Assembly: GCA_934096175.1 (NCBI GenBank)
Contig: CAKOLG010000020.1
Coordinates: 1-23,149 of the forward strand
DNA: 23,149 nt
Source of the DNA: an uncultured Bacilli bacterium
GTDB lineage: Bacteria > Bacillota_I > Bacilli_A > RF39 > UBA660
Direction of reading: 5' to 3'
In this document: positions 1-7,761 of the stretch, in pieces
Numbering within the stretch: position 1 is the first letter of the stretch
Layout of the letters: each line of letters begins with the position of its first letter
Notes under the pieces: model-generated
What the model was told of the DNA's origin: nothing
Database searches by the model: none
What the model saw: only the letters and a program-made list of their open reading frames with translations
Program-made: the position numbers and the translations under genes

Positions 1-38
1 TCTTTACTTCCTACTTTCTACTATATTATTCTATTTCT

Positions 39-69
39 ATTGTACCCCCCCCCCGCATATTTTTGTCAA
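39..69 (-). promoter_or_regulatory. Leftward promoter with G10 tract in its spacer
   Basis: On the minus strand a perfect TTGACA (69 to 64) is followed by TACAAT (44 to 39). The spacer is 19 bases and contains ten consecutive G (54 to 45). The start point would be near position 32. A purine-rich AGGAAG-like sequence near the window edge could be the ribosome site of a gene to the left, outside the window. A 19-base spacer is long for sigma-A; loss of two G would give the optimal 17. The element lies just beyond the terminator of the AI-2E permease gene, so it is placed to start an independent unit. Confidence 0.7.
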
Positions 70-70
70 T

Positions 71-93
71 AAAAAAAGATAAGTTTTCTTATC
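71..93 (-). terminator. Intrinsic terminator after the AI-2E permease gene
   Basis: The minus-strand stem GATAAG / CTTATC (93-88 with 83-78) has an AAAA loop and is followed by seven T (77-71). The hairpin overlaps the permease stop codon. The stem is AT-rich and short but perfect. Confidence 0.75.
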
Positions 94-1111
94 ATTTCTT
101 ACACTTATTTATTGCTCCATAAAAATGCTCAGCAATCACTTTAATTACAGCAACTATTGGAGTTGCTAAAATCATACCAAATATTCCAAATAAATTACCA
201 AAAACTAATAAACCTATTATAACTAAAATTGGACTTATTTTAATACTTTTACTCATAACAATTGGTTGTAATATATAATTTTCAATACTTTGTACAACTA
301 CACAACAAATAATAGTAATAATACCTATCGTTTTACTTTCAGTAAATCCTACTAAAACAGCAACTCCTCCACCTATATAAGGTCCCACATACGGAATTAA
401 ATCAGTAATCCCACAAAACAATCCTAATAAGATAGGAGCTTCTAATTTCAATACTACAAAACATATAGTATCCATTACAAACACCATAAATGCTACTAAT
501 AAAGTTCCATTAACACATTTCCTTACCTCACAACTAACCTCCTGTGACAATTCTATAAAAACACATTTAATTTTTTTAGGAACACATTTATATATTAATC
601 CAACCATTTTATCATAATCCATTGACATATAAAGTCCTAATATTAATCCAACCATAAATACACCTAAATATTTAAATAAGACTTTAACCATATCTAATAA
701 ATATCCTGGTAAATTACTTAATACATATTCACCTATTTTTTCTAAACTACCATTTAAACCAATTTTACTAATTTTACCATTAATAATTTCTAAAAAACTT
801 GGCATTAAATCAACAACTTCATGTATCTCTTTATAAATAATTGGAATTAAAAAATATAAAAATAAACATAACAATAAAATAATTACTACAAATAAACCAA
901 TACTTACAATACTTCTTCTATATTTCTTAGATAATTTGTTTATAAAAGGATTAACTAACCATGCATATATAAAACCAATAAAAACTGGAGCTAATATTCT
1001 AAATATCAAACAAACAAAATGAACAAGTTTTAAGTACCTAATTATAAAAATCGCTAAAATAATACTTACTAAAATTAAAACCAACTCTTTTAATTTATTA
1101 AGCTTTTTCAC
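92..1111 (-). CDS. AI-2E family transporter (YtvI/PerM-like permease)
   Basis: This is a 339-residue polytopic membrane protein. Hydrophobic segments lie near residues 10-50, 68-92, 143-162, 203-222, 226-256, 262-275 and 293-325. Two family signatures are visible: DLIPYVGPYIGG at 237-248 and ENYILQPIVMSK at 277-288. AI-2E family (PF01594) proteins are membrane permeases variously linked to AI-2 export, cation/proton antiport or unknown substrates, so the substrate cannot be set from sequence. The start is GTG at 1111: an in-frame TGA lies immediately upstream, and AAGGGG sits nine bases before it. The gene follows recD2 and a 42-residue microprotein on the same strand, and a hairpin lies between the microprotein stop and this start. 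It ends in its own terminator. The protein is unusually cysteine-rich for the family. Confidence 0.88.
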   Translation of the reverse strand: MKKLNKLKELVLILVSIILAIFIIRYLKLVHFVCLIFRILAPVFIGFIYAWLVNPFINKLSKKYRRSIVSIGLFVVIILLLCLFLYFLIPIIYKEIHEVVDLMPSFLEIINGKISKIGLNGSLEKIGEYVLSNLPGYLLDMVKVLFKYLGVFMVGLILGLYMSMDYDKMVGLIYKCVPKKIKCVFIELSQEVSCEVRKCVNGTLLVAFMVFVMDTICFVVLKLEAPILLGLFCGITDLIPYVGPYIGGGVAVLVGFTESKTIGIITIICCVVVQSIENYILQPIVMSKSIKISPILVIIGLLVFGNLFGIFGMILATPIVAVIKVIAEHFYGAINKCKK

Positions 1112-1132
1112 TCACACATTCCCCTTAAGAAA

Positions 1133-1155
1133 AAGACCCATAAATAATAGGTCTT
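1133..1155 (-). terminator. Weak hairpin between microprotein gene and permease gene
   Basis: A six-base-pair stem AAGACC / GGTCTT (1155-1150 with 1138-1133) has an 11-base loop and is followed by TTTCTT. It overlaps the microprotein stop codon, and the permease ribosome site follows at once. It may be a partial terminator that lowers permease expression; strength is uncertain. Confidence 0.4.
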
Positions 1156-1282
1156 AATACTCATCTATTATAGCGTTACATTGCATCATTTTTTCCTTTA
1201 AACAACCTAAAGCAAAACCTGCTGCCATACTTGCTATAACACTACCTGCTAAAATCATAATATCCTTTTTATCTTTTTTCAT
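1154..1282 (-). CDS. 42-residue single-pass membrane microprotein
   Basis: This short reading frame runs from ATG at 1282 to TAA at 1154. It begins MKKDKKDIMILAGSVIASM and ends with a charged tail (KEKMMQ...IIDEY). A lysine/aspartate-rich N-terminus is followed by a glycine/alanine-rich hydrophobic stretch at about residues 8-27, which could form one membrane helix. The layout recalls YtxH-like or other small membrane proteins, but I do not recognise a family. Support for translation is good: AGAGGTGAT precedes the ATG by about six bases, and the frame fills the gap between recD2 (stop at 1298) and the permease. It probably shares the recD2 transcript. Confidence 0.68.
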   Translation of the reverse strand: MKKDKKDIMILAGSVIASMAAGFALGCLKEKMMQCNAIIDEY

Positions 1283-1297
1283 GATTTATCACCTCTA

Positions 1298-3505
1298 CTA
1301 AGTAGTATGGTTATCATCAATTATTTTATTCATAATTTGTTCTTTTAAATTAGTTTTTCTATTTGTTGAATAATCATTATTAATTGCTAATTTTAAACTA
1401 TCTTCTTCCCCAATAATTATTAAACTTCGTTTTGCTCTTGAGACCCCTGTATATATAAGTTTATTATAAAGCATCTTATAATATGCCTTTGAAACAGGCA
1501 TTATAACATGAGCAAACTCTGATCCTTGGCTTTTATGAATCGTAATAGCATAAGCATGCTTAATATTATTTAAATCTTCTCTACTATAAGTAACTTCATT
1601 CCCATCAAAATCAATTATAAAACTTTCTTTCTTACTAGGCCCAATCTCAATTTTCTTTATATAACCAATATCACCATTAAAAATATTATTATCTGGATCA
1701 TTTACCAATTGTAAAACTTTATCATTTTCTCTAATTATTACATCACCAAATTTTGTCTCACGCTTATTTTCATCTTTTGGATTAAAAATATCTTGTAACA
1801 AAATATTTAAATTATCAATTCCATTCTCACCCTTATACATTGGAACAAGCACTTGTATTTCATCCTCATTTAACCCTTTTTCCTTACTCATAACACAAAT
1901 TTTTCTAATCATTTCTTTTATTGCCAAACCACTCGCACTTAAAAAATTATAATCATCTTTCTGTGTCATAAACTCTTCACTCAAATTATGTTCTTTAATT
2001 TCCTTAGCTAAAATTGGAATATAAGAATTATCACTTTGACGATAAATTTGTTCTAATGTAGTATGGACAAATCTTTTACTTTCTATTAAATCATTTAAAA
2101 TCAAACCAGGTCCAACTGATGGTAGTTGATTAGCATCACCCACTAAAACTAGCTTTATATTATGATTTACCCCTTTCAATAAAGAATCAAAAAGACATGT
2201 ATCAATCATACTCGTTTCATCAACAATAATTAATTTATGAATATTTTTATTATATTCATTAACCTGAAATTCATTTTTATCTTTATTCCATTTTAAATAT
2301 CTATGAATTGTCATTGCAGGCAACCCTGTCGAATCACTCATTTTCTTAGCAGCCCTACCAGTTGGCGCCAACAAAGCAATCTCATTAATAACATCTTTAT
2401 AATTTAAATTGTTAATCCTCATATACAGTTTAACAATTGAATTAATAATTGTCGTTTTACCAGTTCCTGGTCCTCCTGTAATAATACTAACTCTATTAAT
2501 TAAAGCATTTTTTATAGCCTTTTTTTGATCAACATTATATTTAACATCATATTCCAATTGAATTCCTGCAATTAAATCATCAAAATGTGATAAATTATCT
2601 TTAGAATGCCTTTCTATCAATGCCAAATTATCAGCAATATCACTTTCATAATCATAATATTCCTTTAAAAAATATTTATCATTATCTAAAATTATTTCCT
2701 TATTTTCAATAAGTTCAAATAAATAATTATCTAACTCATTTTCTTCGATGAATATCTTAAATTCATTTCTAATTGCACTAAATATTTCATTTTTATATAA
2801 ATAAGTATCCCCATTTTTAAATCCTAATCTTTTAAAACATTCTAATAAACAAGCAATAACTCTTACCTTAGCATCAGCATTTTTCATAGACAAAAACACT
2901 TTATCTAATTTTGAAAAATCAATAATATCAATTAACTTATAAATATCATTTTTTACTATTTTTAACGAATTTTCTCCCCATTTATTTAATATAGCTAAAG
3001 CTTCATTTATTGTAAAATCCATTTTCTTTAACTCAACAATAATTTGATCAGTACTTTGATATTGCATTATTGAATTATATATTCTTTTTGCCTTTATTAA
3101 AGAAATACCAGGAACTTGAAGCAAATTATTACAATCTTCTTTAATTAAATCCAAAGCATTATCTCCTAAAACTTCAACTATAGCAATTGCTGTTTTTTCA
3201 CCACACCCTTTAACTAACGAACTAGATAAAAAATCAATAACTGCGTCTTTTCCTTTAGGTTCTTCTCTTTCATAACTTGATACCAGATACTGATAACCAT
3301 ATCTCTCATTAAAAACATATTTTCCATATAATTTATAATAATCTGTATTATTAATATCAGCAAAATATCCAGTAAAAGTAATGGTTTTATTAACCTGTTC
3401 CTTCATTTCCTCTTGTTCAGTTTCTTTAACTTGAAAAAGTCCAACTTTATAACCATTTTCAGACTCAAATATCATTTGTTTAAACTTTCCTCTTATATAA
3501 TTCAT
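1298..3505 (-). CDS. recD2: RecD2-type ATP-dependent 5'-3' DNA helicase
   Basis: This is a 735-residue SF1B helicase of the RecD2/TraA type, which acts in DNA repair and replication-fork maintenance without RecBC. Visible domains in order: an N-terminal OB-like segment (residues 1-80); helix-hairpin-helix DNA-binding repeats (about 95-150, including VKGCGEKTA and VPGISLIKA); Walker A GGPGTGKT at 344-351; a PTGRAAKKM motif at 381-389; Walker B IIVDETSM near 427-433; a VGDANQLPSVGPG motif; and a UvrD/RecD C-terminal part with HAYAITIHKSQGSEF and YTGVSRAKR. The length is typical of the family. ATG at 3505 follows GGTGATG at about six bases, and the N-terminus aligns with the family opening (RGKFKQMIFESENGYKV). 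A terminator separates it from the upstream flavoprotein gene. The 42-residue gene follows directly. Confidence 0.95.
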   Translation of the reverse strand: MNYIRGKFKQMIFESENGYKVGLFQVKETEQEEMKEQVNKTITFTGYFADINNTDYYKLYGKYVFNERYGYQYLVSSYEREEPKGKDAVIDFLSSSLVKGCGEKTAIAIVEVLGDNALDLIKEDCNNLLQVPGISLIKAKRIYNSIMQYQSTDQIIVELKKMDFTINEALAILNKWGENSLKIVKNDIYKLIDIIDFSKLDKVFLSMKNADAKVRVIACLLECFKRLGFKNGDTYLYKNEIFSAIRNEFKIFIEENELDNYLFELIENKEIILDNDKYFLKEYYDYESDIADNLALIERHSKDNLSHFDDLIAGIQLEYDVKYNVDQKKAIKNALINRVSIITGGPGTGKTTIINSIVKLYMRINNLNYKDVINEIALLAPTGRAAKKMSDSTGLPAMTIHRYLKWNKDKNEFQVNEYNKNIHKLIIVDETSMIDTCLFDSLLKGVNHNIKLVLVGDANQLPSVGPGLILNDLIESKRFVHTTLEQIYRQSDNSYIPILAKEIKEHNLSEEFMTQKDDYNFLSASGLAIKEMIRKICVMSKEKGLNEDEIQVLVPMYKGENGIDNLNILLQDIFNPKDENKRETKFGDVIIRENDKVLQLVNDPDNNIFNGDIGYIKKIEIGPSKKESFIIDFDGNEVTYSREDLNNIKHAYAITIHKSQGSEFAHVIMPVSKAYYKMLYNKLIYTGVSRAKRSLIIIGEEDSLKLAINNDYSTNRKTNLKEQIMNKIIDDNHTT

Positions 3506-3539
3506 ATAAGCATCACCAAATATAGTTTAGCATATTATC

Positions 3540-3563
3540 AAAAAAAAGCGAATGTTTTTTCGC
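3540..3563 (-). terminator. Intrinsic terminator after the flavoprotein gene
   Basis: On the minus strand GCGAA (3563-3559) pairs with TTCGC (3552-3548) across a six-base loop, followed by eight T. It sits ten bases after the flavoprotein stop codon and separates that gene from recD2. Confidence 0.8.
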
Positions 3564-3572
3564 CTCTTATTT

Positions 3573-5123
3573 TCACTCTTTTTCGATAATTTTAATTGCC
3601 ACTTTTATCCCATCAACAGCAGCCGATGTAATCCCTCCAGCATACCCAGCACCTTCGCCACAAGGGTAAATACCAGCAATATTAGCTTCCATATCATCAT
3701 TACGCAAAATTGATACCGGTGAAGAAGAACGCGTTTCTACACCCGTCAAAACAGCATCATAACTTGCAAAACCTTTAATTTTTTTATCAAAATAAACGAT
3801 TCCCTCTTCCAAAGTTTGAGCAACAAACTCAGGTAAAATATCATGCAAATCGCACAAAGTATAACCTGGTTTATAACTAGGTACTACACTGCCTATTTTT
3901 GTACTCTTTACTTTTTTTAAGAAATCTCCAACCAATTGAACCGGTGCTTTATGATTTTTTCCACCTAAAACAAAAGCTGACTTTTCTAAGTTTTCTTGAA
4001 AATACATACCAGCTAATGGATCAGTACCAGCAAAATCATTACTTAATACATTAACTAATAATGCACTATTAGCATTTTCTTTATCTCTTTTATAAGTCGA
4101 CATCCCATTAGTAACTATTGTACCATCACTAGAAGCTGATGCTATAACTTCACCTCCTGGACACATACAAAAAGTATAACAACTACGATCTTTACCATGA
4201 TAAACTAACTTATACTCTGCAGCTGGCAATTTAAGTTTAGTATATGCTCCATACTGTGCCCTATTAATAAGTTCCTGCTTATGTTCAATTCTAACTCCAA
4301 CAGAAAAATTTTTGCGTGCCATCATAAAACCATTATTCTTTAACATTTTAAATGTATCTCGTGCACTATGACCAATTGCTAATACCAATGCATCAGTAAT
4401 AAATTCCCTATTATTACACTTAGCAATAATTATATTACCTTTTCTTTTTACATCAACTAATTTCGTATTAAAATAATACTCGCCACCATTATCTTCAATA
4501 TATCTCCTAATATTTTTTAATACAACAAGTAAATTATCAGTACCTATATGTGGTTTACTTAAATAAAGAATCTCTTTCGGTGCTCCAAACTCATAAAATT
4601 TTCTTAATACTTCTTTAATATATACTGAATTAATCCCGGTTGTTAACTTACCATCTGAAAAAGTACCTGCTCCTCCTTCACCAAATTGAACATTACATAA
4701 CTCATTTATTTTCCCAGTATTTCTATACTCATAAACATACTGTTCTCTTTTTTCTACACAATCTCCCTGTTCAATAATAATCGGTTTATAACCATAATCA
4801 ATTAATTTCAAAGCACAAAATAAACCTGCTGGTCCAGAACCAACTATAACTGGCCTATAATTAGACTTTCTTAAAGCACACACTTCAGCAGCCTTAACTT
4901 CTTCCACCCTTTTTAAATAATCATATTTTTTCTCGTCCTTTACTTTTACATCAATACAATAATTATAAAATACATTTTTTTTATCTCTTGCATCAATCGA
5001 TTTCTTTACAATATTACATTCTAAAACATCAATAAAATCTATCTTTGCATTTCTTAAAGATTTACTAATAACATCCTCTTCACTTAAATTAGTAAATACT
5101 TTAATATTATCAAGTCTAATCAT
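3573..5123 (-). CDS. FAD-dependent oxidoreductase, COG2509 family
   Basis: From ATG at 5123 the protein has 516 residues. An N-terminal domain of about 85 residues precedes a Rossmann FAD-binding motif, VIVGSGPAGLFCALKL, with the glycines at about 95-100 and an acidic residue at the end of the second strand (IIIEQGD). A second cofactor segment (ALVLAIGHSARDTFKML) follows. The C-terminus carries GIYPCGEGAGYAGGITSAAVDG, characteristic of this family. Members are predicted flavin dehydrogenases of unknown substrate in anaerobic Firmicutes. The frame is open upstream to a TTG at 5156, but two ATG codons lie downstream. The one at 5123 is preceded by GGTGAT and matches the usual start (MIRLDNIKV). 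ATG at 5129 is an alternative. It has its own terminator and may be monocistronic. Confidence 0.88.
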   Translation of the reverse strand: MIRLDNIKVFTNLSEEDVISKSLRNAKIDFIDVLECNIVKKSIDARDKKNVFYNYCIDVKVKDEKKYDYLKRVEEVKAAEVCALRKSNYRPVIVGSGPAGLFCALKLIDYGYKPIIIEQGDCVEKREQYVYEYRNTGKINELCNVQFGEGGAGTFSDGKLTTGINSVYIKEVLRKFYEFGAPKEILYLSKPHIGTDNLLVVLKNIRRYIEDNGGEYYFNTKLVDVKRKGNIIIAKCNNREFITDALVLAIGHSARDTFKMLKNNGFMMARKNFSVGVRIEHKQELINRAQYGAYTKLKLPAAEYKLVYHGKDRSCYTFCMCPGGEVIASASSDGTIVTNGMSTYKRDKENANSALLVNVLSNDFAGTDPLAGMYFQENLEKSAFVLGGKNHKAPVQLVGDFLKKVKSTKIGSVVPSYKPGYTLCDLHDILPEFVAQTLEEGIVYFDKKIKGFASYDAVLTGVETRSSSPVSILRNDDMEANIAGIYPCGEGAGYAGGITSAAVDGIKVAIKIIEKE

Positions 5124-5154
5124 TATCATCACCACTTCACTAATTTTAACATAC

Positions 5155-5188
5155 AAAAAATAAGATTACTATAATTAGTAATCCTTAT
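5155..5188 (-). terminator. Terminator after pyrH
   Basis: A long stem is formed by ATAAG+ATTACTA (5160-5171) and TAGTAAT+CTTAT (5176-5188) with one bulged base and a TAAT loop. On the minus strand it is followed by six T. The other side is also T-rich, so it could act in both directions. Confidence 0.8.
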
Positions 5189-5209
5189 CTTTTAACTAAT
5201 AATTTATTT

Positions 5210-5908
5210 CTAAAAAACTAAAGTACCTATTTTTTCGCCCTCTACAACTTTCAATAAATTACCTTTTTTATTAATATCAAATACGACAATCGGAATATTA
5301 TTATTCATACATAATGATGTTGCCGTTGTATCCATAACATTTATTTTTCTATTTAAAACTTCTAAATAAGTAATTTCTTCTATCTTTTGCGCATCTTCAT
5401 AAACTTTTGGATCCTTATCATAAATTGCATCAACATTAGTTGCTTTCAAAAGAGCATCAGCATTAATTTCATTAGCACGCAATGCTGCTGCCGTATCTGT
5501 TGAAAAGAACGGTGAACCAGTTCCGCAACCAAATACAACTACACGTCCATTTGTAAGATGTTTAACTGCTCTATCCTTAATATAATATTCTGCAATTTGA
5601 CGCATTTCTACACCAGTTTGTACTCTTACTTCTTGCCCTAATTGCTTAAATGCATCTCCTATAGCTAAAGCATTCATAGTTGTTCCTAACATTCCAATAT
5701 AATCTGAAGTACAACGATCCATTTGTTGATTGCTTCTACCACGCCAGAAATTGCCACCACCTACAACAATTCCAATTTCAACACCTTTACTAGCTACTTC
5801 TTTAATCTCCGCACAAATATCTAAAACTCTTTCAAAATCAATTCCTGTTCCTTTTGATCCAGCTAAAGATTCACCACTTAATTTTAATAATATTCTTTTA
5901 TATTTCAT
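5210..5908 (-). CDS. pyrH: UMP kinase
   Basis: This is a 232-residue amino-acid-kinase-fold UMP kinase that phosphorylates UMP to UDP in pyrimidine nucleotide synthesis. Characteristic segments are KRILLKLSGESLAG at the N-terminus, GIVVGGGNFWRGR, the DYIGMLGTTMNALA helix, VVVFGCGTGSPFFSTDTAAALRA, and the late DAIYDKDP and MDTTATSLCMNN motifs. The frame is open 18 codons further upstream, but that extension would run through the rubrerythrin terminator. ATG at 5908 is preceded by GAAAGGA and gives the family's normal N-terminus. In most bacteria pyrH sits with rpsB, tsf and frr; here none is visible. The ribosome site begins right after the T-tract of the upstream terminator, leaving almost no room for a dedicated promoter. 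Confidence 0.96.
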   Translation of the reverse strand: MKYKRILLKLSGESLAGSKGTGIDFERVLDICAEIKEVASKGVEIGIVVGGGNFWRGRSNQQMDRCTSDYIGMLGTTMNALAIGDAFKQLGQEVRVQTGVEMRQIAEYYIKDRAVKHLTNGRVVVFGCGTGSPFFSTDTAAALRANEINADALLKATNVDAIYDKDPKVYEDAQKIEEITYLEVLNRKINVMDTTATSLCMNNNIPIVVFDINKKGNLLKVVEGEKIGTLVF

Positions 5909-5924
5909 TTTATTTTTTCCTTTC

Positions 5925-5954
5925 AAAAAAGACTTATTAATAAAATAATAAGTC
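5925..5954 (-). terminator. Terminator between rubrerythrin and pyrH
   Basis: A perfect nine-base-pair stem GACTTATTA / TAATAAGTC (5931-5939 with 5946-5954) has a six-base loop and is followed on the minus strand by six T. It begins 12 bases after the rubrerythrin stop and ends 16 bases before the pyrH start codon, abutting the pyrH ribosome site. Confidence 0.82.
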
Positions 5955-5965
5955 CACTTCATTTT

Positions 5966-6505
5966 CTAATAATTTTCACTTTTCAATTCAAAAAAGCTTT
6001 GTGGATGTGCACATACTGGACATACTGAAGGTGCTTGTTTACCTATAACAATATGACCACAATTTCTGCAAATCCAAATAGCGTCTTCATCTTTACTGAA
6101 AACGACTTTATCATCAATATTCTTTAATAACTTTCTATATCTTTCTTCATGATGCTTTTCAATTTCTCCAACAGCTCTAAACTTAACTGCAATTGCTTTA
6201 AAGCCTTCTTCCTCAGCAATTTTAGCAAATTCTGCATACATATCTGTCCATTCATAATTTTCCCCATTAGCTGCATCAAGTAAATTCTCTTCTGTTGCAG
6301 GAATAGTTCCACCATGTAATTCTTTAAACCACATTTTTGCATGTTCTTTTTCATTATTAGCAGTTTCTTCAAAAATAGCTGCAATTTGTTCATAACCGTC
6401 TTTTTTTGCTTTAGAAGCATAATAAGTATACTTATTTCTAGCTTGTGATTCTCCAGCAAAAGCTGCCATTAAATTTTTTTCTGTTTTTGAACCCTTTAAT
6501 TCCAT
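5966..6505 (-). CDS. Rubrerythrin
   Basis: This 179-residue non-haem iron peroxidase reduces hydrogen peroxide in anaerobes, using electrons delivered through its rubredoxin domain. The four-helix ferritin-like domain shows the di-iron ligand motifs: GES at 18-20, ExxH at 52-55, an acidic helix with EEE near 98-100, and ExxH at 116-119. The C-terminal rubredoxin-like domain has four iron cysteines at 146, 149, 162 and 165 (CRNCG and CPVCA). The length is typical of short rubrerythrins. ATG at 6505 follows AAGGAAGTGA. A well-formed promoter lies just upstream (6546-6575), and a terminator follows the stop, so the gene is probably mainly monocistronic. Confidence 0.96.
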   Translation of the reverse strand: MELKGSKTEKNLMAAFAGESQARNKYTYYASKAKKDGYEQIAAIFEETANNEKEHAKMWFKELHGGTIPATEENLLDAANGENYEWTDMYAEFAKIAEEEGFKAIAVKFRAVGEIEKHHEERYRKLLKNIDDKVVFSKDEDAIWICRNCGHIVIGKQAPSVCPVCAHPQSFFELKSENY

Positions 6506-6545
6506 AATAATTCACTTCCTTACAATTGAACTGAAGTTCTAAATC

Positions 6546-6575
6546 ATTATAGCATAAAAATTAAAAACGCTTCAA
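6546..6575 (-). promoter_or_regulatory. Rubrerythrin promoter, possible PerR-like box
   Basis: TTGAAG (6575-6570), an 18-base spacer and TATAAT (6551-6546) preceded by TGC form an extended -10 promoter. The -10 region reads CTATAATgATTTAGA, which matches 10 of the 14 fixed positions of the PerR consensus TTATAATnATTATAA; the right arm is the weaker half. A separate inverted repeat, GAACT-GA-AGTTC, lies between the promoter and the ribosome site. The promoter is well supported; the operator is inference from the known PerR control of rubrerythrin genes in other Firmicutes. Confidence 0.65.
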
Positions 6576-6606
6576 CATATATTTCCCAATTTAATAAAAA
6601 TATATT

Positions 6607-7686
6607 TTAATCTTTTGAAATACTTAATAAAATACCTATACTAATCATACTAATTAACAAACTTGAACCACCATAACTTAAAAAAGGTAACGTAACTCCA
6701 GTCGTAGGTATTATTCCACATACTACACATAAATTTAATAAAGCTTGTAAAATAATTCCAAAAGCTAAACCAAAACCCAAATACTTTCTAAATAATAATT
6801 TTTGATTTAATGCTATTTTTATTGCTCGATAAAAAATAATTGCAAATAATGAAATAACAATTAAAGCTCCTAAAAAACCCAACTCTTCACAAATAATACT
6901 AAAAATAAAATCAGTTTGTGGTTCTGGTAAATAAAAATTCTTTTGGATAGAATTACCAAACCCCGTTCCCAATAACCCAGTAGGTCCAATAGCATATAAA
7001 CTTTGAATAATTTGAAAACCACTCCCTAAAGGGTCACTCCACGGATTTAAATATGAAACAATTCTTTGCATACGATATGGTGCAATAATAATTAAAAGCA
7101 CAATTCCTAACAATCCTACTGCACCAATCTTTATAAAGAAAGAAACATTTGGTCCAGCAACAAAAATCATCACTACTAAAGTTAATATTATAACCATAGC
7201 TGTTCCAAAATCTGGTTCTAACATAATTAAAAGAAAAAACATTCCAATAACTAATAACAATGGTATTATTCCTTTTCTAATACTTTTAATATTATTATCA
7301 TTATGAGCTAAATACTTAGCCGTAAAAATAATTAAACCAAGTTTAGCAAATTCCGATGGTTGAATTCCTAATGGGCCAATACCAAACCAACTTCGTGATC
7401 CATTACGAACCTTTCCAATTCCTGGAATTAAAACAAGGATTAATAAAACAAAACAAACAAATAATAACTTATTTGCATACTTAGCATATAATTCTGGCTT
7501 TATTTCTTTTAAAATAGCTATTGCTATCAAACCTATTAAAAAAAATATTAATTGTGATTTAAAAAATTTAAAAGCATCACCATATTTATATAGAGCCCAC
7601 ACATTACTAGAAGAATAGACCATTAAAACACCAAAAGAAATTAATATGATAACTGCTATTAATAAAACCCTATCTATTTTTTTCAA
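6607..7686 (-). CDS. ftsW: SEDS peptidoglycan glycosyltransferase, FtsW/SpoVE type
   Basis: This polytopic protein of 359 residues belongs to the FtsW/RodA/SpoVE family, which polymerises lipid II with a partner class B PBP. Recognisable segments are GSRSWFGIGPLGIQPSEFAKLG, LEPDFGTAMVI, PWSDPLGSGFQIIQSLYAIG, and GTGFGNSIQKNFYLPEPQTDFIF. The last contains the conserved Asp of the catalytic cavity, at about residue 259. The C-terminal GVTLPFLSYGGSSL motif is present. A GTG three codons upstream lies inside the AGGTGA ribosome site, so TTG at 7686 is the likelier start. It follows mraY and the PBP gene, as in dcw clusters. I cannot separate division FtsW from sporulation SpoVE by sequence alone. 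Confidence 0.92.
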   Translation of the reverse strand: MKKIDRVLLIAVIILISFGVLMVYSSSNVWALYKYGDAFKFFKSQLIFFLIGLIAIAILKEIKPELYAKYANKLLFVCFVLLILVLIPGIGKVRNGSRSWFGIGPLGIQPSEFAKLGLIIFTAKYLAHNDNNIKSIRKGIIPLLLVIGMFFLLIMLEPDFGTAMVIILTLVVMIFVAGPNVSFFIKIGAVGLLGIVLLIIIAPYRMQRIVSYLNPWSDPLGSGFQIIQSLYAIGPTGLLGTGFGNSIQKNFYLPEPQTDFIFSIICEELGFLGALIVISLFAIIFYRAIKIALNQKLLFRKYLGFGLAFGIILQALLNLCVVCGIIPTTGVTLPFLSYGGSSLLISMISIGILLSISKD

Positions 7687-7718
7687 TATAATCACCTATT
7701 TAATTTTATTAACAAATC

Positions 7719-7751
7719 AAAAAAAAATCCCAGTTTAATAAACTGAAATTT
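7719..7751 (-). terminator. Terminator after mraY
   Basis: A 12-base-pair stem (7751-7740 with 7736-7725, two G-U pairs on the minus transcript) has a three-base loop and is followed by a T-tract running to 7719. It starts just after the mraY stop and precedes ftsW, so ftsW expression would need read-through or its own weak promoter. Confidence 0.75.
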
Positions 7752-7761
7752 TATAAAATAC

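Noticed and set aside
5730..5948. Plus-strand open frame opposite pyrH
   Set aside because: Shadow of a clearly recognisable gene; no initiation signals or family features.
5909..5962. Upstream extension of pyrH
   Set aside because: It would include the rubrerythrin terminator and an N-terminal extension not found in UMP kinases; the internal ATG has a proper ribosome site.
6124..6459. Second minus-strand frame inside rubrerythrin
   Set aside because: Lies entirely within rubrerythrin in another frame; composition is a by-product of the real gene.
6576..6605. ATATATTT / AAATATAT hairpin after ftsW
   Set aside because: Only A-T pairs and no T-tract on the minus strand; not convincing as a terminator.
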